From positions 506,855 to 570,854 of the forward strand of contig NZ_GG697141.2 in assembly GCF_000155955.1 (NCBI RefSeq): 64,000 nucleotides of DNA, read 5' to 3'. The stretch comes from Mitsuokella multacida DSM 20544. GTDB lineage: Bacteria > Bacillota > Negativicutes > Selenomonadales > Selenomonadaceae. Shown piece by piece: positions 8,435 through 17,915 of this stretch. Both the position numbers and the translations under genes were made by a program. Numbering within the stretch: position 1 is the stretch's first letter; each line of letters begins with the position of its first letter. Below the pieces are notes generated by a model, which was not told the origin of the DNA, searched no databases, and saw nothing but the letters and a program-made list of their open reading frames with translations.

Positions 8435-8866
8435 ATGAGTCGTAGACAAGCAAGGGAAGTCGCGCTGCAGGCGCTCTTCCAGTTAGACCTGAATCCGGCA
8501 GAGTCGGCCGATCAGGAAGAGATGCAGGAGACGCTCGCCATCGATACGGCGCTCGGCGAGGCCGAGGCGATGAGCGCGCATGACCGCGCGTTCGTGGCGC
8601 AGCTCGTGCACGGCACGCGCGCGAACCTCGAGGCAATCGATGCACAGATCGCGGCGAACTCGCGCGAGTGGAAGGTGGAGCGCATGGCGGCCGTCGACCG
8701 CAACCTCACGCGCATGGCGACGTACGAGATGTGCTTTGCCGAGGAGAAGCTCACACCGAACATCGCCATCAACGAGGCGGTAGAACTGGCAAAGAAGTAT
8801 GGTACGGATGACTCCAGCCGCTATGTGAACGGGATTCTCGGCGCCATCATGAAAAGCGCGCAGTGA
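8435..8866 (+). CDS. nusB: Transcription antitermination factor NusB
   Basis: 143 residues, all-helical NusB fold. The N-terminus SRRQAREVALQALFQLDLNP and the C-terminal NIAINEAVELAKKYGTDDSS with RYVNGILGAI are typical. NusB with S10 (NusE) binds boxA RNA in rRNA operons and prevents premature termination. It begins the exonuclease/isoprenoid block. In Bacillus folD lies between nusB and xseA; here it is missing and a hairpin takes its place. Confidence 0.96.
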   Translation: MSRRQAREVALQALFQLDLNPAESADQEEMQETLAIDTALGEAEAMSAHDRAFVAQLVHGTRANLEAIDAQIAANSREWKVERMAAVDRNLTRMATYEMCFAEEKLTPNIAINEAVELAKKYGTDDSSRYVNGILGAIMKSAQ

Positions 8867-8878
8867 CATAAGAAGGGG

Positions 8879-8905
8879 GCCAGACTTTTGTCTGGCTCTT
8901 TCTTG
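8879..8905 (+). terminator. Weak terminator-like hairpin between nusB and xseA
   Basis: GCCAGAC (8879-8885), TTTT loop, GTCTGGC (8890-8896), then TCTTTCTTG. The stem is 7 bp with an imperfect T-run, so read-through is likely. Confidence 0.5.
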
Positions 8906-8949
8906 TCATACGGGAATCTGAAAAAGCAAGATGGAGGAGGAGTGCTGCC

Positions 8950-10158
8950 GTGGAGATCCACAGCGTCAGTGAAGTCACGAATTTTATCAAGCGGATGTTC
9001 CAGCGCGAGCCCGTGCTCGGCTGCATCCAGGTCCGCGGGGAGCTGTCGAATTTCCGCTGCTACGCCTCGGGCCACTGCTACTTCACGCTCAAGGATGCCA
9101 ATTCGTGCATCAAGTGCGTGATGTTCCGTAGCCGCGCGCAGGGCCTGCGCTTCCGGCCGGAGAACGGCATGCAGGTCGTCGTCAGCGGCAACATCTCGGT
9201 CTACGAGCGCGACGGCGTCTACCAGCTCTACGCCGACCGCATGATGCCGGAGGGCGCGGGCGACCTCGCGCTGGCCTTCGAGCAGCTCAAAGCGAGGCTT
9301 GCGGCCGAAGGCCTCTTCGACGCCGCGCACAAGAAGCCGCTGCCGCGCTTCCCAAAGCGCATCGGCATCGTCACCTCAATCTCGGGCGCTGTGCTAAGGG
9401 ACATCTATCACGTCTCGAAGCGCCGCTGGCCTTCGGTGCAGCTCGTGCTGAAGCCGGTGCTCGTGCAGGGCGAGGAGGCGGCCGCGCAGATTGCGGCGGC
9501 CATCGCCTTTTTCAATGAGAAGTACCCCGTCGACGTGCTGATCGTCGGCCGCGGCGGCGGCTCGATGGAGGACCTCTGGGCGTTCAACGAGGAGCCCGTC
9601 GTGCGGGCCATCTACGCCTCGAAGATTCCCGTCATCTCGGCCGTCGGCCACGAGACGGACTTCACGCTCGCCGACTTTGCGAGCGACCAGCGCGCCGCGA
9701 CGCCGTCGCAGGCGGCGGAGCTCGCCGTGCCGGACCGCGCGGAGCTCTTGCGCTACACGGAGAGCCTCATGGCGCGCCTCGCGCAGCAGGGAAAGCGCCA
9801 GCTGCAGGAGAAGCGGCTGCGCCTCGATGCCTGCCGCCGCAGCGCGGCCCTGCAGAAGCCGCAGCTCCTGCTCGCGAGCCGCACGCAGCGGCTCGACCAC
9901 GCCACGGCGCGTCTCGACGCGCTGATGAAGAGCCAAATGAAGGAGAAGCGCCACGCGCTCGAGATCGCGCTGCAGCAGCTCGACTACCTGAACCCCGTGC
10001 ACATCCTGCGCCAGGGCTACGGCATCGTCGAGAAGGCGGGTAGCGCCGTCACGAGCGTCCGCGATGCAAGGCCGGGCGACCGGCTGACCATCACCCTGAA
10101 GGACGGCCGCCTCGCGGCCCGCGTCGAATCAGCCGCTGGCACAGAGGGCAGAGCATGA
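8950..10158 (+). CDS. xseA: Exodeoxyribonuclease VII large subunit
   Basis: 402 residues from a GTG with GGAGGAGG nine bases before it. The N-terminal OB fold (1-~100, with RGELSNFRCYASGHCYFTLK) is followed by the catalytic domain. That domain carries PKRIGIVTSISGAVLRDI, LIVGRGGGSMEDLWAFNEE and ISAVGHETDFTLADFASD, which holds the conserved metal-binding residues. A long coiled-coil region (about 270-345) binds XseB. Exo VII degrades single-stranded DNA from both ends. xseB follows immediately. Confidence 0.97.
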   Translation: MEIHSVSEVTNFIKRMFQREPVLGCIQVRGELSNFRCYASGHCYFTLKDANSCIKCVMFRSRAQGLRFRPENGMQVVVSGNISVYERDGVYQLYADRMMPEGAGDLALAFEQLKARLAAEGLFDAAHKKPLPRFPKRIGIVTSISGAVLRDIYHVSKRRWPSVQLVLKPVLVQGEEAAAQIAAAIAFFNEKYPVDVLIVGRGGGSMEDLWAFNEEPVVRAIYASKIPVISAVGHETDFTLADFASDQRAATPSQAAELAVPDRAELLRYTESLMARLAQQGKRQLQEKRLRLDACRRSAALQKPQLLLASRTQRLDHATARLDALMKSQMKEKRHALEIALQQLDYLNPVHILRQGYGIVEKAGSAVTSVRDARPGDRLTITLKDGRLAARVESAAGTEGRA

Positions 10159-10216
10159 CCATAGCGATAAAGCGATCCAGACGATCGAGACGATAGAGAT
10201 AGAAAGGATGTTACGC

Positions 10217-10459
10217 ATGCCAAGAAAGAAAGAGCTCTCATTTGAAGAATCTCTGGAAAAGCTCGAGGGCATCGTCAAGGAGATGGAGGGCGGCGACCTG
10301 ACGCTCAAGGACCTCATGAGCCATTACTCGGAGGGCGTCGGCCTCGCCAAGAACTGCATGAGCGCCCTCGAGCGCGCCGAGCAGACAATGGACCTGCTCG
10401 TCAAAGAAGAGGAAGCGACAGGAAAAGTCGAGGAGAGCAAGTTGGATATTGAGGGATGA
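10217..10459 (+). CDS. xseB: Exodeoxyribonuclease VII small subunit
   Basis: 80 residues from the ATG at 10217, chosen because GAAAGGA sits 9 nt before it and directly abuts the alternative ATG at 10208. The chain is a helical hairpin: LSFEESLEKLEGIVKEMEGG then LMSHYSEGVGLAKNCMSALE, which matches the XseB family. It binds the coiled-coil of XseA in the multi-subunit nuclease. It is followed closely by, or overlaps, ispA. Confidence 0.94.
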   Translation: MPRKKELSFEESLEKLEGIVKEMEGGDLTLKDLMSHYSEGVGLAKNCMSALERAEQTMDLLVKEEEATGKVEESKLDIEG

Positions 10460-10473
10460 GGGGATTGAACACT

Positions 10474-11352
10474 ATGTTGAAGGAAATTTGGAAAGAGCGT
10501 CAGCAGCTGGTCGAGAAGCAGCTCGTCAAGGAACTGGAGAAAGAGCCGCCTCTTGATGCGCGCCTCGCGGAGTCGATGCGCTACAGCCTCATGGCGGGCG
10601 GCAAGCGCCTGCGCCCGATCCTCCTGATGGCGGCCGCGGATGCCGTCGGCGCGAAGGGCACGGACTACCTGACGACGGCCTGCGCGCTCGAGATGATCCA
10701 CACGTATTCCCTGATCCACGACGACCTGCCCGCGATGGACAACGACGACTACCGCCGCGGCAAGCTGACGAACCACAAGGTCTTTGGTGACGGCATGGCC
10801 GTGCTCGCCGGCGACGCTCTCTTGACGCTGGCCTTCGAGGTCATCGGGCGCCAGCAGCACACGGACCCCGCGACGCTCTTGCGCACCGTGCAGGAGATCA
10901 GCACGGCGGCTGGCATGAACGGCATGGTCGGCGGCCAGGCCATCGACCTCGAGTCGGAGGGCCACCGCATCTCGATGGAGCAGCTTCGCAAGATGCACAT
11001 GGGCAAGACGGGGGCACTCTTCCGCGCGGCCCTGCGCAGCGGCGCCATCCTCGCGGGCGCGAGCGAAAAGCAGCTCGCGGCCCTGACTGCCTATGCCGAG
11101 GGCTTCGGCCTCGCTTTCCAGATCACGGACGACATCCTTGACGTGACGGGCGACGAGGCGCTCATCGGCAAGCCGGTCGGCAGCGACCTGCGCAACGAGA
11201 AGTCGACGTACGTGACGCTGACTTCGCTTGAGGAGGCCCAGCGCCTCGCCAAGGAGACGGTGGACGCTGCTGTCGCGGCACTTGATGGTTTCGGACCTGA
11301 GGCTGACTTCCTGCGCCAGCTCGTCCGCTATATGCTCGAACGAAAGAATTAA
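10474..11352 (+). CDS. ispA: Farnesyl/geranyl diphosphate synthase
   Basis: 292 residues from the ATG at 10474 (an in-frame ATG at 10456 overlaps xseB and has its GAGGG too close). It is an all-helical trans-prenyltransferase that condenses IPP with allylic diphosphates. Both aspartate-rich motifs are intact: DDLPAMDNDD (DDxxxxD form, typical of bacterial FPP synthase) and DDILD. GGKRLRP is the diphosphate-binding segment. It lies directly before dxs, so precursor and chain synthesis are co-transcribed. Exact chain length is inferred. Confidence 0.94.
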   Translation: MLKEIWKERQQLVEKQLVKELEKEPPLDARLAESMRYSLMAGGKRLRPILLMAAADAVGAKGTDYLTTACALEMIHTYSLIHDDLPAMDNDDYRRGKLTNHKVFGDGMAVLAGDALLTLAFEVIGRQQHTDPATLLRTVQEISTAAGMNGMVGGQAIDLESEGHRISMEQLRKMHMGKTGALFRAALRSGAILAGASEKQLAALTAYAEGFGLAFQITDDILDVTGDEALIGKPVGSDLRNEKSTYVTLTSLEEAQRLAKETVDAAVAALDGFGPEADFLRQLVRYMLERKN

Positions 11353-11376
11353 ATTGCATTGATGGGAAGTGTTTCC

Positions 11377-13266
11377 ATGTATCCATTGCTCAATCGCATA
11401 GAGAACCCGGAGGACGTCAAGAAGCTCACGGTCCGCGAGCTCGAGCAGCTGGCATCGGAGCTGCGCCATTTCATCATCGATACGGTCTCGCAGAACGGCG
11501 GGCACCTCGCGCCGAACCTCGGCACGGTCGAGCTGACGCTCGCGCTCTACAGCGTCTTTGACTTTCCCGCAGACAAGCTCGTCTGGGACGTCGGCCATCA
11601 GGCCTACAGCCATAAGATCCTCACGGGACGCAGGGATGCGTTCTCGACGCTGCGCAAGAAGGGCGGCATCACCGGCTTCCCCAACCGCTTTGAGTCGGCC
11701 TACGATGCCTTCGGCGTCGGCCATGCGAGCACGTCCATCTCGGCGGCGCTCGGCATGGCGCTCGCGCGCGATGCCAAGGGGGAGAAGAACCAGGTCATCG
11801 CCGTCATCGGCGACGGTGCGCTGACGGGCGGCGAGTCGTTCGAGGCGCTCAATAACGCCGGCGACCTCGGCACGAAGCTCATCGTCATCCTCAACGACAA
11901 CGAGATGTCTATAGACGCCAATGTCGGCGCCATGAGCGAGTACCTCTCGCGCATCCGCATCGCGCCGCAGTACGCGCGCGCCAAGCGCGACATGGGCAGC
12001 CTGCTCATGAGCATCCCGCACATCGGCGACAAGGTCTACAAGACGGCGAGCCACCTCAAGGACGGCGTGCGCTCCGTCCTCGTGCCGGGCAGCCTCTTCG
12101 AGGAGATGGGCTTCCACTACATCGGCCCGCTCGACGGCCACAACATCGCGCTGATGGAGGAAGTATTCAAGAGCGCCAAGGAGATGGAGGGGCCCGTCCT
12201 GATCCACATCCATACGGTCAAGGGCAAGGGCTACCAGCCGGCCGAGCAGGCGCCGGAGAAGTTCCACGGCGTCGGCTGCTTTGACCCAAGTACGGGCAAG
12301 TCCGCGAAGAAAGCGGGCTGTGCGCCGTCCTACACCTCCGTCTTCAGTCAGGCGCTCATCGAGCTCGCGAAGGACCGGCCCGACATCCTCGCCATCACGG
12401 CGGCCATGCCGTCGGGCACGGGGCTCAAGGCCTTCGGCAAGGCCTATCCGAAGCGCTTCTTCGACGTCGGCATCGCCGAGGAGCACGCGATGACGCTCGC
12501 GGCCGGCATGGCCGCCGGCGGCATGCATCCCGTCATCGCGCTCTACTCGACGTTCGCGCAGCGCGCCTACGACCAACTCATCCACGACGTCTGCCTGCAG
12601 AATCTGCCCGTGACGCTCTGCCTCGACCGCGCCGGCCTCGTCGGCGAGGACGGCCCGACGCATCACGGCGTCTTCGACCTCTCGTACCTGCGTCAGATGC
12701 CGAACATGTGCGTCATGGCGCCAAAGGACGAGGAGGAGCTCCGCCATATGCTCGCGACAGCCATCGCGATACCGGGGCCAGCCGCCGTGCGCTATCCGCG
12801 CGGTGCCGGCCTCGGCGTAGAGCTCACGGACTCGTTTGAAAAGCTGTCCGTCGGCAAGGCTGAGGTCTTGCAGGAGGGCGGCAGCATCGCCTTCCTCGCT
12901 GTCGGCACGATGGTCGAACAGGTGAAAGAGGCTGCCGCCATCCTCGCCGAGGAGGGCATCGAGTCGACCGTCGTCAACATGCGCTTTATCAAGCCGCTCG
13001 ATACAGCGCTCATCGATGCGATGGCCAAGACGAAGAAACTCATCATCACGGCGGAGGAGAATGTGCTCGCAGGCGGCTTCGGCTCGGCCGTGGCCGAGTA
13101 CCTCGCGGATAGCGGCCAGCAGGTGCCCCTCGTGCGCTTCGGCATCCCCGACCGCTTCATCGAGCAGGGCACGCGTAAGGAGCTTTTGTCGCTCTGCGGC
13201 CTGCAGCCCGAGCAGATGGCCGAGTGCGTGCGCGAGCGGCTGAGCCATCTGGCCCCAGAGGCATGA
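11377..13266 (+). CDS. dxs: 1-deoxy-D-xylulose-5-phosphate synthase
   Basis: 629 residues from the ATG at 11377 (GGGAAG upstream), which gives the standard MYPLLNRIENP start; an in-frame ATG at 11359 lacks spacing for a ribosome site. It is a thiamine-diphosphate enzyme that joins pyruvate and glyceraldehyde-3-phosphate, the first step of the MEP pathway. The ThDP motif GDGALTGGESFEALNNAG is clear. The pyrimidine-domain glutamate is in FDVGIAEEHAMTLAAGMA. The transketolase-like C-terminal domain ends near EQMAECVRERL. Confidence 0.97.
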   Translation: MYPLLNRIENPEDVKKLTVRELEQLASELRHFIIDTVSQNGGHLAPNLGTVELTLALYSVFDFPADKLVWDVGHQAYSHKILTGRRDAFSTLRKKGGITGFPNRFESAYDAFGVGHASTSISAALGMALARDAKGEKNQVIAVIGDGALTGGESFEALNNAGDLGTKLIVILNDNEMSIDANVGAMSEYLSRIRIAPQYARAKRDMGSLLMSIPHIGDKVYKTASHLKDGVRSVLVPGSLFEEMGFHYIGPLDGHNIALMEEVFKSAKEMEGPVLIHIHTVKGKGYQPAEQAPEKFHGVGCFDPSTGKSAKKAGCAPSYTSVFSQALIELAKDRPDILAITAAMPSGTGLKAFGKAYPKRFFDVGIAEEHAMTLAAGMAAGGMHPVIALYSTFAQRAYDQLIHDVCLQNLPVTLCLDRAGLVGEDGPTHHGVFDLSYLRQMPNMCVMAPKDEEELRHMLATAIAIPGPAAVRYPRGAGLGVELTDSFEKLSVGKAEVLQEGGSIAFLAVGTMVEQVKEAAAILAEEGIESTVVNMRFIKPLDTALIDAMAKTKKLIITAEENVLAGGFGSAVAEYLADSGQQVPLVRFGIPDRFIEQGTRKELLSLCGLQPEQMAECVRERLSHLAPEA

Positions 13267-13310
13267 ATTGAGATAGTAAGAGAGACAGTAGATAGACAGA
13301 AGGGTAGACA

Positions 13311-14117
13311 ATGGCAAAAGAACGTTTGGACATCCTGCTCGTCGAGCGGGGACTGGCCGGCAGTCGTGAGCGCGCGAAGCGCATGATCATGGCGGGCGAG
13401 GTTCTCGTCGACGGGCAGAAGATCGACAAGGCTGGCACGACGGTGAAACCTGAGGCAGAGATACGGCTGCTCGGGCATGACATCCCCTATGTGAGCCGCG
13501 GCGGCCTCAAGCTCGAGAAGGCGATGAAAGAATTCGGCGTGCGCCTGCAGGACAAGGTCGCGGCCGATATCGGCGCCTCGACGGGCGGCTTCACCGACTG
13601 CATGCTGCAGAACGGCGCGAAGAAGGTCTTCGCCATCGATGTCGGCTACGGCCAGCTGGCCTGGAAGCTGCGCACGGACGAGCGCGTCATCAACATGGAG
13701 CGCACGAACATCCGCACGGTCACGCCGGAGATGATCGGTGAGCCCTTGGACTTCGCCTCAATCGATGTGGCCTTCATCTCGCTGACAAAGGTCCTGCCGG
13801 TTGCCTACTCGCTGCTCAAAGAGACAGGCGAAGTCGTCGCGCTCATCAAGCCGCAGTTCGAGGCAGGCCGCGAGAAGGTCGGCAAGAAGGGCGTCGTGCG
13901 CGACCCGGCCGTCCACGCGGAGGTCATCCGCACGGTCACGGATTTTGCGCGCAGCCTCGGCTTCTGCCCGCTCGCATTGACGTATTCGCCCGTCAAGGGT
14001 CCCGAGGGCAACATCGAGTACCTCATCTACCTCTCGCGCGCCGAGGGCGAGGACACCGTGACGGAAGAGCGGCTGCAGCAGGTCGTCGCGGATGCCCATG
14101 CGGACCTCGATCACTGA
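13311..14117 (+). CDS. tlyA: TlyA family rRNA 2'-O-methyltransferase (YqxC-like)
   Basis: 268 residues. An S4 RNA-binding domain (1-~65, RLDILLVERGLAGSRERAKR) is joined to an FtsJ-like methyltransferase domain. The SAM motif DIGASTGGFTDCMLQNGAKK is near residues 86-105, and ALIKPQFEAGREKVGKKGVV holds the catalytic lysine of the K-D-K-E set. TlyA enzymes methylate 2'-OH groups of 16S and/or 23S rRNA. The place between dxs and argR/recN matches Bacillus yqxC. Haemolysin labels in older annotations are misleading. Confidence 0.93.
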   Translation: MAKERLDILLVERGLAGSRERAKRMIMAGEVLVDGQKIDKAGTTVKPEAEIRLLGHDIPYVSRGGLKLEKAMKEFGVRLQDKVAADIGASTGGFTDCMLQNGAKKVFAIDVGYGQLAWKLRTDERVINMERTNIRTVTPEMIGEPLDFASIDVAFISLTKVLPVAYSLLKETGEVVALIKPQFEAGREKVGKKGVVRDPAVHAEVIRTVTDFARSLGFCPLALTYSPVKGPEGNIEYLIYLSRAEGEDTVTEERLQQVVADAHADLDH

Positions 14118-14138
14118 TTCCTGGGAAGGAGGCGCTCT

Positions 14139-14996
14139 ATGTTAACGATAGCGGTTTTCCCGAATACGAATAAGCCGGAGGCGCCGGCCGTCCTGCAGCG
14201 CATCCTCTCGTTCTATGCGGACAAGGATGTGCGTGTCATCATGCCGGTGGAGGAGGCGCGCTTCTTCCAGCATGCGGGTTACGGTGTCACGGATATCGAG
14301 AACGTGCCCACAGACATCGCACTGAGCATCGGCGGCGACGGCACGCTCCTCGGCGTCTGCCGCCGCTACAGCCACCATGCCGTGCCCGTCTGCGGCGTCA
14401 ACATCGGCACACTCGGCTTCATGGCCGACATCGAGCTGCACGAGCTCGAGACGAAGCTGCAGAAGCTCTTAGACGGTGACTTCCACATCGAGCATCGCCT
14501 GCTCTTGGCGGGCTCCGTCCGCTCGGGGGGCAAAGAGCGCTTCCTCGGCCATGCGATCAACGACATCGTCGTCAAGGGCGGTGTCGCGCGCATGCTGCAC
14601 CTCGGGCTGACGATCAACGAGAGCCACCTGCTCGACTGCAAGGCCGACGGCATCATCATCTCGTCGCCGACGGGCTCGACGGCCTACTCGCTGTCGGCCG
14701 GCGGCCCAATCGTGAACCCGAACGTCCGCGCGCTCATTGTCACGCCGATCTGCGCCCATACGTTCAACATCCGGCCACTGATCATCCAGGAGGACGACAC
14801 CGTGCACGTCGCGATTGCCTCCATCCCGCAGGACACCATCATCACGTTCGACGGGCAGGTCTGCTACCGGCTGCTGCCCGGCGACGAGGTCATCGTCAAG
14901 AAGTCCGAGGCGCAGGCGGAGATCATCAAGTTCGAGGACAAGGACTACTACCAGATCCTGCGCACGAAGCTCTGGCGCCAGGGCGGTGAACAGTAA
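14139..14996 (+). CDS. nadK: NAD kinase
   Basis: 285 residues. It phosphorylates NAD to NADP in the cytosol. The diagnostic GGDGTLLGVCR motif is at about residues 66-76. It is followed by GVNIGTLGFMAD, then the conserved NDIVVKGG and DGIIISSPTGSTAYSLSAGGP. The start has AAGGAGG upstream. It lies in the same run as tlyA, argR and recN, with spacing of about 20-45 nt. Confidence 0.96.
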   Translation: MLTIAVFPNTNKPEAPAVLQRILSFYADKDVRVIMPVEEARFFQHAGYGVTDIENVPTDIALSIGGDGTLLGVCRRYSHHAVPVCGVNIGTLGFMADIELHELETKLQKLLDGDFHIEHRLLLAGSVRSGGKERFLGHAINDIVVKGGVARMLHLGLTINESHLLDCKADGIIISSPTGSTAYSLSAGGPIVNPNVRALIVTPICAHTFNIRPLIIQEDDTVHVAIASIPQDTIITFDGQVCYRLLPGDEVIVKKSEAQAEIIKFEDKDYYQILRTKLWRQGGEQ

Positions 14997-15043
14997 GGCA
15001 GCAGGTGCGATAAATCAATCATAGAAGGAAGGCAGGTATATTG

Positions 15044-15499
15044 ATGAAAGAAAGACGACTAGAGCTGATACGCGAGATCATCCGCCACGAGATCATCGAG
15101 ACACAGGATGAGCTCGCGGCGCAGCTGCGCAAGCGGCGCATTGCCGTCACACAGGCGACCGTCTCGCGCGATATCAAGGAGCTCATGCTCATCAAGGTGC
15201 CGACGGGCGACGGCCGTTATCGCTATGCCCTGCCGGCGCAGGAGAACTACGCGTTCACCAAAGAGCGCATGCGGCGCATCTTCAATGACACGATCATCGA
15301 CTGCGACTACAGTGAGAACATCCTCGTGGTCAAGACCCTGCCGGGCGGCGCCAACACCGTGGCCGCCGCACTCGACTACTGCAAGTGGCCGGAGATCATC
15401 GGCACGGTCGCCGGCGACGACAGCATCCTCGTCGTCATCAAGCCAAAGGAAACGGCCCCCGTCGTCCGCAAGCGCATCCTCGATATGCTGCAGGACTGA
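15044..15499 (+). CDS. argR: Arginine repressor ArgR/AhrC
   Basis: 151 residues from the ATG at 15044; a TTG just before it extends the frame by one codon. The N-terminal winged helix has TQATVSRDIKELMLIKVPTG. The C-terminal oligomerisation and arginine-binding domain shows GGANTVAAALDY and IIGTVAGDDSILVVIK. With arginine it forms hexamers that repress arginine biosynthesis and activate catabolism in Firmicutes. No arginine genes are nearby; its position before recN is the standard Firmicutes arrangement. Confidence 0.95.
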   Translation: MKERRLELIREIIRHEIIETQDELAAQLRKRRIAVTQATVSRDIKELMLIKVPTGDGRYRYALPAQENYAFTKERMRRIFNDTIIDCDYSENILVVKTLPGGANTVAAALDYCKWPEIIGTVAGDDSILVVIKPKETAPVVRKRILDMLQD

Positions 15500-15526
15500 G
15501 CGGGGCCATAGGAGGAAAAAACATCC

Positions 15527-17245
15527 ATGTTGAAATCACTGACGGTCTGGAACTTCGCATTGCTCGAGCATGTGCAGGTGGAGTTCGAGCCGGGCCTCAA
15601 TATCCTGACCGGTGAGACCGGCGCGGGCAAGTCGATCCTCATCGATTCGCTCGGCGCCGTGCTCGGCGCGCGCATGTCGGCCGACATGGTGCGCTCGGGC
15701 TGCGACTGGCTGCGCGTTGAGGCGGTATTCTCGCTCGAGGACGAATCGCTCGGCCTGCATGAGCTCCTGACGCAGCAGGCCATCGACGACGCGGACAAAG
15801 AGCTCATCATCACGCGGCAGCTCACGCGGGCGGGCCGCAGCACGGCGCTCGTCAACGGCTGCCATGTCACGCTGGCCGTCCTGCGCCAGATCGGCGCCTA
15901 CCTCGTCGACATCCACGGGCAGAATGAGAACCTCGCCCTCCTGAAAGAGGAGAATCAGTTCCACCTGCTCGACGGCTACGACCCTGACCTCTCCGAGGCA
16001 TTGGCCGCCTACGAGTGCGTCTACCGCGAGTGGCGCGAGAAGAAGAAGGCCTATGCCGAGAAGCAGCAGGCCTCGCGCGAGTACGCGCAGCGCCTCGACA
16101 TGCTGCACTGGCAGGACAAGGAGATCTCCGAAGCCAACTTAAAGCCCGGCGAGGACGAGCAGCTCGAAGCCGACATCCGCAAGCTCTCGCACGCCGAGAA
16201 AATCGTCGGCTCCGTCGAGGAGTCGTATCAGCTCCTAGAAGGGGGCGGCGGCAACGGCCTCGGCGTCCTGCCCGCGCTCTCGCAGGTCAAGAAGGACCTC
16301 GAGGAGATCGGCCGCTTCGACGATGCGCTCGCGAATGCCCAGAAGATGGTCGAGGAGGCCTACATTTCCCTGCAGGAGGCCTCGTACGAGCTGCGCGACT
16401 ACGGCGAGAGCGTCGAGTTCAGCCCCGAGCGCCTCAATCAGCTCCAGAGCCGCATGGATGTCATCTACCGCCTCTGCAAGAAGTACGGCGCGACCCTCGA
16501 GGACGTGCTCGCGCATCAGGCAAAGGTTGAACAGGAGCTCACAGAGATCGAGAACTACGACGAGGACATCGCCGCGCTCGAGAAGGAAATCGCCGCGCTC
16601 GAGGAGAAGCTCAGGCAGAAGGCCGCAGAGCTCACGCGCCTGCGCACGGCAGCGGCCAAAGACCTCTCCGCCGCCATCGAGGAGCAGCTCTTTGCGCTCG
16701 GCATGCCGAAGGCGCGATTCCATATCCGCGTCGAGCAGGCTGAGGACTACGGCGCGAACGGCCGCGACGATGTCGCGATGTTCTTCTCGGCCAACCCGGG
16801 CGAGGCGGAGAAGCCCCTGCAGAAGGTCGCCTCGGGCGGCGAGCTCTCGCGCATCGCGCTCGCCATCAAGACGGTCGCCTCATCGCGTGACTCGTCCGTG
16901 CCGAGCATGGTCTTCGACGAGATCGACACGGGCATCGGCGGCCGCACGGCCCAGATGGTCGCGGAGCGCATCGCGCTCGTCGCGCAGTACAAGCAGGTGC
17001 TCTGCATCACGCATCTGCCGCAGATCGCCTGCATGGCCGACGCCCATCTCTACATCTCGAAGCGCACGGTCGAGGGCACGACGGCGACGCAGATCCGCCC
17101 GCTCTCCGAGCGCGAGCGCATCAGCGAGATCGCGCGCATGGCCTCAGGTGCCGACATGACGACCGCCTCGCTCGACAACGCGCGCGAGATGGTCTCGCAT
17201 GCTAAGATGAAGAAAGACGCCTTCAAGAGAGATGTGCTCTCCTGA
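15527..17245 (+). CDS. recN: DNA repair protein RecN
   Basis: 572 residues, SMC-like ATPase for double-strand break repair. Walker A GETGAGKSILIDSL is near residues 30-43. The central part is coiled coil (about 160-370). The C-terminal half holds the ABC signature VASGGELSRIALAIK and Walker B MVFDEIDTGIGGRTAQMV. Length is normal. It follows argR by 27 nt with AGGAGG before the ATG. Confidence 0.97.
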   Translation: MLKSLTVWNFALLEHVQVEFEPGLNILTGETGAGKSILIDSLGAVLGARMSADMVRSGCDWLRVEAVFSLEDESLGLHELLTQQAIDDADKELIITRQLTRAGRSTALVNGCHVTLAVLRQIGAYLVDIHGQNENLALLKEENQFHLLDGYDPDLSEALAAYECVYREWREKKKAYAEKQQASREYAQRLDMLHWQDKEISEANLKPGEDEQLEADIRKLSHAEKIVGSVEESYQLLEGGGGNGLGVLPALSQVKKDLEEIGRFDDALANAQKMVEEAYISLQEASYELRDYGESVEFSPERLNQLQSRMDVIYRLCKKYGATLEDVLAHQAKVEQELTEIENYDEDIAALEKEIAALEEKLRQKAAELTRLRTAAAKDLSAAIEEQLFALGMPKARFHIRVEQAEDYGANGRDDVAMFFSANPGEAEKPLQKVASGGELSRIALAIKTVASSRDSSVPSMVFDEIDTGIGGRTAQMVAERIALVAQYKQVLCITHLPQIACMADAHLYISKRTVEGTTATQIRPLSERERISEIARMASGADMTTASLDNAREMVSHAKMKKDAFKRDVLS

Positions 17246-17330
17246 GTCTGGCATAAGTGCGCCCAACGTGATAGAATAGGGCGAATGGTAAAACTGGTAA
17301 ACAAGATATGATTTCTAGGGGGTTTTTGGT

Positions 17331-17882
17331 ATGTATGAGGATCTGATCGAAAAGAAAATCAGCAGCGAGGCAATCTTCGACGGTGTCCTGCTTCACGTCA
17401 AGCGCGACACGGTCAAGCTGCCGAACGGCAAAGAGGCGACGCGCGAGTGGATCAAGCATCCGGGCGCCTCGTCCGTCATCCCGCTGCTGCCGGATGGCCG
17501 CATCATCCTCGTGCGCCAGTACCGCTATCCGATCGATGCGGTGACGCTTGAGGTGCCGGCCGGCAAGCTCGATGCGCCGGACGAGGACCCGCTCGTCTGC
17601 GCCGAGCGCGAGCTCTCGGAGGAGACCGGCTACACGGCCGAGCACATCACGAAGCTCACGACGATCGCGACGACGGTCGGCTTCTCGAACGAGAAGATCC
17701 ACCTCTACGCGGCCGAGGGCCTGACGCCGGGCAAGCAGCACACGGATGAGGATGAGTTCATCAACGTCGTCAAGGTGCCGCTCGAGGAAGCCGTCGCCAT
17801 GGCCACGGACGGCCGCATCGTCGATGCGAAGTCCGTCATCTCCATCCTGATGCTCGCCGCGCAGCAGAAAGCCGCAAAGTAA
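17331..17882 (+). CDS. NUDIX hydrolase, ADP-ribose pyrophosphatase-like
   Basis: 183 residues. The Nudix box occurs as AGKLDAPDEDPLVCAERELS followed by EETGY, with all conserved Glu residues present. The upstream GRIILVRQYRYPIDAVTLEV is typical of the ADP-ribose pyrophosphatase group (NudF-like), which hydrolyses ADP-ribose to AMP and ribose-5-phosphate. A weak TAGAAT at 17272-17277 may be its −10. It is followed by a site-2 protease gene; the pair may be co-transcribed. The substrate is inferred from subgroup features. Confidence 0.88.
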   Translation: MYEDLIEKKISSEAIFDGVLLHVKRDTVKLPNGKEATREWIKHPGASSVIPLLPDGRIILVRQYRYPIDAVTLEVPAGKLDAPDEDPLVCAERELSEETGYTAEHITKLTTIATTVGFSNEKIHLYAAEGLTPGKQHTDEDEFINVVKVPLEEAVAMATDGRIVDAKSVISILMLAAQQKAAK

Positions 17883-17915
17883 ACGTAGAAGTAAAGGAGA
17901 TTCAAAGGAGTCTAT

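Noticed and set aside
10324-13317. 997-codon minus-strand open frame opposite xseB-ispA-dxs
   Set aside because: It is the reverse shadow of genuine GC-rich genes and shows only Arg/Leu/Ala/Asp/Val-rich sequence without family motifs.
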